A DNA stretch of 64,000 nt, from assembly GCF_022539505.1 (NCBI RefSeq), contig NW_025899963.1, positions 62,001 to 126,000 on the forward strand, given 5' to 3'. The stretch comes from Lolium rigidum. Lineage: Eukaryota; Streptophyta; Magnoliopsida; Poales; Poaceae. The notes below the pieces were generated by a model that worked only from the letters and a program-made list of their open reading frames with translations, was not told where the DNA came from and did no database searches. This document shows positions 55,936 to 64,000 of this stretch, piece by piece. Made by a program: the position numbers and the translations under genes. Position 1 is the stretch's first letter. Every line of letters begins with the position of its first letter.

Positions 55936-58900
55936 TGGTATCAGAGCCGTGTCTATGCATAGATGGTTGCACGAGTAGAACACAATTGTTTTGTGGGCGT
56001 TGATGCTTATGTTTTCTTTAGTTTGAGTACTTTGCATCTTTGTGGCATAGTGGGATGAAGCGGCTCGGGCTAACTTTACATGACCGCGTTCATGAGATTT
56101 GCTCCACGCTCGACATGCAACTTGTATTGCATAAGTGGCTTTGCGGGTGTCTGTCTCTCCTACTATAGTGAAGATTCAATTTACTCTTCTATTGACAACA
56201 CTAGTATCACCGTTGTGGTTCATGTTCGTAGGTAGATTAGATCTTACTCGAAAACCCTAAACCACGTAAAATATGCAAACCAAATTAGAGACGTCTAACT
56301 TGTTTTTGCAGGGTTTGGTGATGTGATATGGCCATAATGTGATGATGAATATGTATGAGATGATCATTATTGTATTGTGGCAACCGGCAGGAGCCTTATG
56401 GTTGTCTTTAAATTTCATGTTGAGTAGTATTTCAAAGTAGTTGTAATAGTTGCTACATGAGGTGAACAACCATGAAGACGGCGCCATGGACCTTGACGCT
56501 ACGCCGACGATGATGGAGATCATGCCCGTTGATGATGGAGATCATGTCCGTGCTTTGGAGATGAAGATCGAAGGCGCAAAGACTAAAGGGCCATATCATA
56601 TCAAATATGATTTGCATGTGATGTTAATCCTTTATGCATCTTATTTTGCTTAGAACGCGACGGTAGCATTATAAGATGATCCCTCACATTAATATCAAGA
56701 TAATAAAGTGTTCTCCCCTCGTATGCACCGTTGATATAGTTCGTCGTTTCGAAGCATCTCGTGATGATCGGATGTGATAGACTCAACGTTCACATACAAC
56801 GGGTGTAAGCCATGTTGCACACGCGGAATACTTGGGTTTGCTTGACGAGCCTAGCATGTACGGACATGGCCTCGGGACAACGGAAACCGAAAGGTTGAAC
56901 ACGAGTCATATGGATGATATGATCAACATGTTGATGTTCACCATTGAAGCTACATCATCTCACGTGATGATCGGTTTTGGTGTAGTGGATTTGGATCGTG
57001 TACCACTTAACAACTATGAGGGATGTTGTATTAAGTGGGAGTTCATTAGTAATTAGATTAAAACATGAACTAATTATCATAAACATAGTCTCGAGTAGTA
57101 TTTTGAATTAATTTGTAGTGTTGGCATCCGTTTTTCTACCAAGCGCTAGTCTTGTTATTGAGATAGAAATACTGTTAAAATCTGACAATAAACTTTACGG
57201 ACTGGTACCGTATTGTTAAAGAATCAAGAAATGATTAAGTCCTATTGCAAATTTTTAGTTAACCTCACATTGTTGATTCAGAGAGTTATGGTTTCAATTA
57301 GTACCTAAAGTCATCTTGTCTCCGTGAAACTTGAAGTTCAAATCTGTTTGAAAAGTAAGGAGCTGAAAATTTTAGTTTTCGGAAATAATCAAAGGTATGA
57401 GATATATGTGATATCTAAGACCTTATTGCAAGATGATAGAATATAATTTGGTGAGACTACATAAACTCATAAGTTTTATGGGAATGTAGGAAGGTTGAAG
57501 ACGCAAGGCGTCCCAATCGTCCAACTATTGGGGCACTAACGATATTCGCATATCCATGAAGTGATCGTCTTTAGTATGCACCGTTGCTAAGACTCGTCGT
57601 TTCGAAGCATCTCGTGATGATCGGGTGTTATTGATTCCACGAGTGCATACAACGGGTGCAAGCCAGATTTGCACATGCGAATACTGAGGTTAAACTTTAC
57701 GAGCCTAGCATGTACAGACATGGTCTCGAAAAATCGTCACGATATGATGGATAAAATTATGAGTGAAATTGTTCATCATATTAAAAGGTTACTAATAGTG
57801 AAATCCGGAACACTTGTCATATGATGATCAACTTCAAAGTAAGAACCTCAAGGTTATTGGTATTTGATCAACAAACCTAGAAGTTATTGATGTTGAAGTG
57901 TTTTTATGAATAATGAGGAAAGCTAAAAGAGAAACTACAAAGGATATTTTGGCAGAAAGAAAAGAAAAGACTAGAAAGTCTAGCTCAGGTGTATATAAAT
58001 GATATACATGTTATGGTTGTATTCCTAGTTAAGTCACATAATGAAATTCTTGGGTATTAGTACCATATTGGTTGGTATGAAGTGTCATACAAAACAACGC
58101 AATACAAGAATACAATGGCCTAAGTGACTGACAAGGAATATGATAGGAATACACGTCTGGAACAAAAATAAAGAGTTATTATGTTCATCGTTGGCATTCT
58201 ATCTAGCCCTTAGAATTTATAATAAAGAACTTAATAATTGTTATTTTGCTCTGGTCAAATGAAAACAATGAGTTGTTCAAATTATGACATTACTCCATGT
58301 ATGATGGATAAGTTATTATAAATCTTAATGGTGAAACACACATACATAACACTGACGCTAAAATGCCATAAGGCAAATGATTTGAATTCCACTTATTTGT
58401 GGAACCGCCATTTAGGTCATGTTAGAAAGGAACGCATGAAGGAACTCCATGCAAATGGATTTTTGGAGTCACTTGATTTTTGAATCATTTGACGCTTGCA
58501 AATCTTTTCTAAAGAGAATGATTAAAATACCGTTCATAGGCCAAAAGTTGAACGGGCAACTAACTTAGTGGAAAAATACATGATGATGTATGTGGTTCAT
58601 TGGGCATAGTTGTGTGCGGGAGATTCTTCTACTTCATGAAAACTTTCAACAATGAATTGAGTATATATATGTGGATATATTCAATAAGGAAGAAGTTTGA
58701 AACATTTGAATGGATTCAAATAAATTTCAGCATGAAGTGGAAATCATCGTAATAGAAAAGTCAAATATCTATGATTGGATCATGGTAGAAATATTTGAAT
58801 TACAAGTTTTAGCGAACATCTAAGAGAGTTATGAAATTGTTCTACAACTCACATTTCTTGGAGTATCATAATGATGATATAGTATCCGAGATATGTATCC

Positions 58901-60271
58901 AAATCTTGTTGGATTAATGATGAGATAAAATATTATGACGCCATTATATTTTTGTGGATTATGCTTTAGTGACTACCGCTTTTACACTGAATAGAGCATC
59001 ATCATGATCCGTTGAAATGACACCATACGAGTTATGGTATGGGTATAAACCCTAATAGTCTTTCTTTAAATTTTGGTCTAAGAGTTTACAACCAAAGTCG
59101 GATGAATGTCTTTGTTGGTTATCCCAGAGATTTAATTGGGAATTCTTCCCACGAGACAAAGACAAAAGTGTTTGTCAATGTTTCTTATTTCCGAGAAATT
59201 GTTTCTAGTGAAGTATTTAAGTGGGAGGACAATATAATTTGATAAAGTTTATGAACCTGAGCATAATGATCAGAGTAGCGCAGCATCGGAATTTGTTTCG
59301 AAAGCGGCCACGACGATCATGGCTCCCATGACTACAAAGTGTTTTAAGCCATGAAGATCGAAGTACATATTGAACCTTGTAGGTATGGTTTACTTTGTGA
59401 TCAAATAAATGATTTGTGAACAAAGAATTGAGTTTGAACAATGATAAACCAACTACAAACAAAGAAGTTATGATGGGCCCTGACTCCGTTAAAATGGCTA
59501 TGCGCCATAAAATCCAAGATAGGTGAATACTTTTCGAAAGTAAATGAATCTATGAATTTGATGGACTTGGATGAAATATCCTTAAATAAGCATGACTTGT
59601 CGAAAAGTTGTTTACGACAAAGTTCGAAGAGTTGACTACGATAAGATTAGATCTTCCGTAGCAATGCTTATGGTCTATGTGGATTATTCTAGTAATCTCT
59701 ACATATTTCTTTATGAGATATATTAGTAGGATGGCAAAATATATTACTTAATAGAAGTGTGTATTAAAGGTGTATACAAGATACAACCTAGAGTTTTGCT
59801 AGTCCGTAGAATACTAGATAGGAATAGGAACTTCAATTGGATGAAGTGAGTATTGCGGAGTTGGAATCTTCACCGGATGAAATAGTCAAAGAGTTTTGAT
59901 TTCATCAGAAACGATGAAGGTTCTTGCATTTGCAAGAAATTAAGTGGGAGCGCTGAGACATATTTGTAATACTTTATGTAGCTGACATATCGTTGATTAT
60001 AAATAGTGTAATTATATAATTGATTAAAAAGGTTTCATTGAGAATTAACTTCAATGAAATAATATGGATCGAAACATATTTAGTGTCAAGATCTATGAAG
60101 ATAGATTGAAACACATAATAAGTTTAAGTCAAAGTACATAGAAAGGATATTGAAGTAGTTCAATATTAAGAAAATGTTCTTGTCATGTGAAGTTTTAACA
60201 AGACTTGAGTGTATCTGACACTCAATGAGTAAAAACACATGAGTGATTTTAAATCACAATTAATATGTACA
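55936..60271 (+). pseudogene. Decayed Angela-type interior
   Basis: Only scattered protein islands survive: LWNRHLGHVRKERMKELHAN near 58397 (GAG-pre-integrase), FYFMKTFNNELSIYMW near 58630 (integrase), VFVGYPRDLIGNS with KTKVFVNVSYFREIV near 59110-59200 (integrase-RT linker), and short RT-like pieces near 60150. Stops occur throughout and no gag can be read. It is either a nonautonomous derivative or an old copy. Confidence 0.6.
56721..57728 (+). repeat. 155-bp direct repeat inside the Angela interior
   Basis: 56721-56877 and 57574-57728 share GTATGCACCGTTG, TCGTCGTTTCGAAGCATCTC, GTGATGATCGG, ACAACGGGTG and CCTAGCATGTAC. They lie 853 bp apart in the untranslated part after the primer site. 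Confidence 0.75.
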
Positions 60272-61846
60272 TGATACGTCTCCAACGTATCGATAATTTC
60301 TTATGTTCCATGCTACTTTATTGATGATACCTACATGTTTTATGCACATTATATGTCATATTTATGCATTTTCTGGAACTAACCTATTAACAAGATGCCG
60401 AAGAGCCGATTCGTTGTTTTCGTTGTTTTTGGTTTCGAAATCCTAGTAAGGAAATATTCTCGGAATTGGACGAAACTTTCGCCCAGGGTCCTATTTTTGC
60501 ACGAAGCTTCCAGAAGACCGAAGAGTCAACGAAGTGGGGCCACGAGGCAGCCAGGGGATAGGGCGGCGCGGCCCAGGCCTTGGCCGCGCCGGCCTGCCCC
60601 CGGGCCCCTCGTGTGGCCCCCGACCTACCCTTCCGCCTACTTAAAGCCCCCGCCGCGAACCCCCCAGTACCGAGAGCCACGATACGGAAAACCTTCCAGA
60701 GACGACGACGCCGCGAATCCCATCTCGGGGGATTCAGGAGATCGCCTCCGGCACCCTGCCGGAGAGGGGATTCATCTCCCGGAGGACTCTTCATCGCCAT
60801 GATCGCCTCCGGAGTGATGAGTGAGTAGTTCACCCCTGGACCATGGGTCCATAGCAGTAGCTAGATGGTCGTCTTCTCCTTGTTGTGCTTCATTGTTGGA
60901 TCTTGTGAGCTGCCTAACATGATCAAGATCATCTATCTGTAATACTATATGTTGTGTTTGTCGGGATCCGATGGATAGTGAATACTATGATTATGGTGAT
61001 TATCAATCTGTTGTTTATGTGTTGTTTATGATCTTGCATGCTCTCCGTTATTAGTAGAGGCTCTGGCCAAGTTTTTGCTCTTAACTCCAAGAGGGAGTAT
61101 TTATGCTCGATAGTGGGTTCATGCCTTCATCGTGACAGTAGGTTCTAAGGTTGTGATGTGCTGTTGCCACTAGGGATAAAACATTGATGATATGTCTAAG
61201 GATGTAGTTGTTGATTACATTACGCACCATACTTAATGCAATTGTCTGTTGCTTAGCAACTTAATACTGAATGGGGTTCGGACGATAACCTGAAGGTGGA
61301 CTTTTTAGGCATAGATGCAGTTGGATGGCGGTCTATGTACTTTGTCGTAATGCCCAATTAAATCTCACTATATTTATCATATCATGTATATGCATTGTTA
61401 TGCCCTTTTCTATTTGTCAATTGCCCGACTGTAATTTGTTCACCCAACATGCTTTTATCTTATGGGAGAGACACCTCTAGTGAACTGTGGACCCCGGTCC
61501 TATTCTTTACATAGCATACAATCTACTGCAATTGTGTTTTACTATTTTCTTTGCAAACATCTTCCACTCGATACGCTTAATCCTTTGTTACAGCAAGCCG
61601 GTGAGATTGACAACCTCACTGTTTCGTTGGGACAAAGTACTTGGGTTGTGTTGTGCGGGTTCCGCGTTGGCGCCGGAATCCCGGTGTTGCGCCGCATCAC
61701 ATTTCGCGACCATCAACCTTCAACGTGCTTCTTGGCTCCTACTTGTTCGATTAAACATTGGTTTCTTTCTGAGGGAAAACTTGCTACTGTGCGCATCATA
61801 CCTTCCTCTTGGGGTTCCCAACGAACGTGTGAGTTACACGCCATCA
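60272..61846 (+). repeat. 5' LTR of the Gypsy element
   Basis: The LTR runs from TGATACGTCTCC to CGCCATCA. A TACTTAAAGC core-promoter-like motif lies near 60638, followed by a GC-rich leader. Antisense and sense ORFs at 60387-60833 lie inside this leader and are not genes. Confidence 0.75.
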
Positions 61847-61857
61847 AGCTCTTTTTC

Positions 61858-61875
61858 TGGCGCCGTTGCCGGGGA
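61858..61875 (+). promoter_or_regulatory. Primer binding site (tRNA-Asp type) of the Gypsy element
   Basis: TGGCGCCGTTGCCGGGGA lies 11 nt downstream of the LTR end. It would prime minus-strand synthesis. Confidence 0.8.
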
Positions 61876-62101
61876 GATCAAGACACGCTGCAAGGGAGTC
61901 TCCACTTCTCAATCTCTTTACTTTGTTTTTGTCTTGCTTTATTTTATTTACTACTTTGTTTGCTGCACTAAATCAAAACACACAAAAAATTAGTTGCTAG
62001 TTTTACTTTATTTACTGTCTTGCTCTCTATATCAAAAACACAAAAAAATTAGTTACTTGCATTTACTTTATTTGCCTAGTTTACTTTTTGCTTATTTCAT
62101 C

Positions 62102-62749
62102 ATGCTTAATCCTAAGTTTACTGTGGAAGAGATACCGGTAGGACGAGGGTGTATCATTGGAAGAGATAATATAGAAGAATTTTTCACCTATGTTAGTATG
62201 GATGAAGATTTTAAAGATATACCATTATTAAAAACTGCCCCTACTTATGAAAGTGCTGCTGCCTGTTTAATACACATGTTGGAAACTAGATTTGTTAGTC
62301 TCAATCCCATAATACAACATATGTTTCTTACACTTACGGATATAGAGATGGGAGAAAAGAGAAATTTTGTTTTAAAAATCCTTGCTAGAGAATTTGAAGA
62401 TATAGCTAAAGAAGCTAGAAAAGTTTTTATCAAGCATAAGAGGCTTGGTTTCTTTCCTGATTTTAAACAAATACTTGAAAAGACGGATATGGATAGAATT
62501 AAGTATACTAGTAATGTTAATGATGGTAGAGAAATTAAAGCGCCAATGCCTAGTAAGCTACTAGGGATGCATGAAGCTTTGGAAAATAATTATGCTTGGC
62601 TTGTTCCTGAAAATTTGTTTGATGAGAATAGTAAGCCTAGGAGTAATGAGAAAGGAGTTACTTATATAGACCAGATACAATGCATTGTTGAGAAAGCTCC
62701 CAACGCTGAAGATAATAATGTTGATGCTCCATCTCTTGATGTTACTTGA
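62102..62749 (+). CDS. Conserved 215-residue protein of a Gypsy element, function unknown
   Basis: The ORF begins MLNPKFTVEEIPVGRGCIIG at 62102 and ends with TGA at 62747-62749. It is the first ORF after the primer site, where gag would be expected. It has no CCHC knuckle, protease or RT motif. It looks soluble and helical, with acidic and Lys-rich stretches (REFEDIAKEARKVFIKHKRL, LLGMHEALENNYAWLVPENL). The upstream in-frame Met at 61994 gives a hydrophobic leader that lies in the low-complexity 5' region and is a less likely start. The frame is fully open and AT-rich, unlike the degenerate Angela interior. I do not recognise its function; it may be a divergent gag-like or accessory protein. 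Confidence 0.6.
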   Translation: MLNPKFTVEEIPVGRGCIIGRDNIEEFFTYVSMDEDFKDIPLLKTAPTYESAAACLIHMLETRFVSLNPIIQHMFLTLTDIEMGEKRNFVLKILAREFEDIAKEARKVFIKHKRLGFFPDFKQILEKTDMDRIKYTSNVNDGREIKAPMPSKLLGMHEALENNYAWLVPENLFDENSKPRSNEKGVTYIDQIQCIVEKAPNAEDNNVDAPSLDVT

Positions 62750-64000
62750 TTTACACTTTCTGCGCCTAGCTGAAAGGTGTTAAAGAAAAGCGCTTATGGG
62801 AGACAACCCATGTTTTTACTACAGCAATTTTTTGTTTTGTTGAGTCTTGGAAGTTGTTTACTACTGTAGCAACCTCTCCTTATCATGTTTTTGTACCAAG
62901 TAAAGTTTCTATGTCAAAGTTGATGTTATATTTGGGATCGCTGCGCAGAAACAGCATTGCTGTCTGTCACGAATCTGGGCACAGTCCTCTGTGGAAAATT
63001 CGAAAAAATCTGCCAATTTACGAGCGTGATCCTCAGATATGTACGCAACTTTCATTAGTTTTGAGTTTTTCCATTTGAGCAAGTCTGGTGCCAGCTTTAA
63101 ATTCGTCTTTACGGACTGTTCTGTTTTTGACAGATTCTGCCTTTTATTTCGCATTGCCTCTTTTGCTATGTTGGATTTATTTCTTTGATCCATTAATGTC
63201 CAGTAGCATTATGCAATGTCCAGAAGTGAAAATAATGTTTGTGTCACCTCTGAATGTGTGAATTATTAATTGTGCACTAACCCTCTAATGAGTTTGCTTG
63301 AAGTTTGGTGTGAAGGAAGTTTTCAAGGGTCAAGAGAGGAGAATGATATACTATGATCAAGAGGAGTGAAAGCTCTAAGCTTGGGGATGCCCCGTGGTTC
63401 ACCCCTGCATATTTTAAGAAGACTCAAGCGTCTAAGCTTGGGGATGCCCAAGGCATCCCCTTCTTCATCGACAACATCATCGGGTTCCTCCCCGAAACTA
63501 TATTTTTATTCAATCACATCTTGTGTTCTTTACTTGGAGCGTCGGTTTATTTTTGTTTTTGTTTTTGTTTGAATAAAATGGATCCTAGCATTCACTTTGT
63601 GGGAGAGAGACACGCTCCGCCGTTGCATATGGACACATGTGTCCTTAGGTTTTACTCATAATGTTCAAGGCGAAGTTTCTTCTTCGTTAAATTGTTATAT
63701 GGTTGGAATTGGAAAATGCTACATGTAGTAATTCTAAAATGTCTTGGATAATGTGATACTTGGCAATTGTTGTGCTCATGTTTAAGCTCTTGCATCATAT
63801 GCTTTGCACCCATTAATGAAGAAATACATAGAGCATGCTAAAATTTGATTTGCATATTTGGTCTCTCTAAGGTCTAGATAATATCTAGTATTGAGTTTTG
63901 AACAACAAGGAAGACGGTGTAGAGTCTTATAATGTTTACAATATGTCTTTTATGTGAGTTTTGCTGCACCTGTTCATCCTTGAGTTTGCTTCAAATAACC
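62750..64000 (+). other. Noncoding interior of the Gypsy element
   Basis: After the ORF the sequence has GCGCCTAGCTGAAAGGTGTT and GGGAGACAACCCATG, then a direct repeat TCTAAGCTTGGGGATGCCC at about 63374 and 63431. No pol motif appears before the window ends. Short ORFs here are not supported. Confidence 0.5.

Larger units (their letters stand above)
54153..60271 (+). mobile_element. Angela/BARE1-type Copia element (5' part)
   Basis: The element starts with a 1,782-bp LTR opening TGTTGGAGATATGCCC and a perfect tRNA-Met primer site, TGGTATCAGAGCC, at 55936-55948. The LTR text and length match my memory of the Angela/BARE1/WIS family of Triticeae and related grasses. Its interior carries decayed pol and is cut at 60271 by a Gypsy LTR. 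The bases before it (AATAT, 54148-54152) would be one copy of the target duplication in the outer Copia. Confidence 0.85.
60272..64000 (+). mobile_element. Gypsy (Athila/Sabrina-like) element, 5' part
   Basis: A 1,575-bp LTR is followed by a tRNA-Asp-type primer site and a conserved ORF; the element leaves the window at 64000. The primer site TGGCGCCGTTGCCGGGGA is the kind used by Athila-type Gypsy elements. The LTR start TGATACGTCTCCAACGTATC is very common in Triticeae genomes. It was inserted into the Angela interior after GTACA (60267-60271). Confidence 0.8.

Noticed and set aside
60387..60833. Overlapping 148- and 135-codon ORFs
   Set aside because: They are chance frames in the GC-rich leader of the Gypsy LTR.
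61462..61993. Two overlapping plus ORFs of about 168 codons
   Set aside because: They cross the LTR end and the primer site of the Gypsy element, so they are not protein genes.

Overview
The window is nuclear DNA of a grass, most likely a Pooideae species such as a Triticeae relative. It is dominated by grass retrotransposons. The strongest pointer is a 1.78-kb LTR at 54153-55934 that I recognise as the Angela/BARE1/WIS family. The single large host gene has 39 short exons with ordinary GT-AG introns, which is also plant-like. No CRISPR, operon, tRNA or rRNA gene was seen.

Host genes. One long gene on the minus strand fills 49163 down to 4312. It encodes a plant BEACH-domain protein, most like BEACH protein B (BCHB). 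I traced 39 exons by splice sites and protein continuity. They join into one open frame of 9,699 nt (about 3,232 residues): armadillo-like N-terminal half, concanavalin A-like module, PH-BEACH plus BEACH core, and C-terminal WD40 repeats. At the extreme left a second minus-strand gene probably begins (first exon 339-270) and runs out of the window.

Intron insertions. Intron 3 (about 12 kb) holds a complete Copia element (36321-47302). Its left LTR was split by a 5.4-kb LINE (36485-41860). Intron 21 holds a younger, gag-less Copia (21023-25603) that sits inside an older inverted-repeat DNA element. Intron 26 (8.3 kb) is a graveyard: a 5'-truncated LINE, several TRIM-like miniature LTR elements, a broken Copia with in-frame 25-residue tandem repeats, and an orphan LINE zinc-finger piece. 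Smaller introns carry a SINE, Tourist-like and Stowaway-like MITEs, and a (GA)n tract covering most of intron 19.

Upstream of the gene, 51.6-64 kb is a nest: a minus-strand Copia interrupted by an Angela-type element, itself interrupted by a Gypsy (Athila/Sabrina-like) element with a conserved 215-residue ORF of unknown role. The rest of that last element lies beyond the right edge.

The transposons do not form a pathway with the host gene. Their relevance is structural: about 20 kb of insertions lengthen the BCHB transcript while the exons stay open. I found no convincing new biological system; the most useful leads are the intact gene despite its load, the exact nested insertions, the gag-less Copia, the TRIM cluster and the Gypsy ORF.
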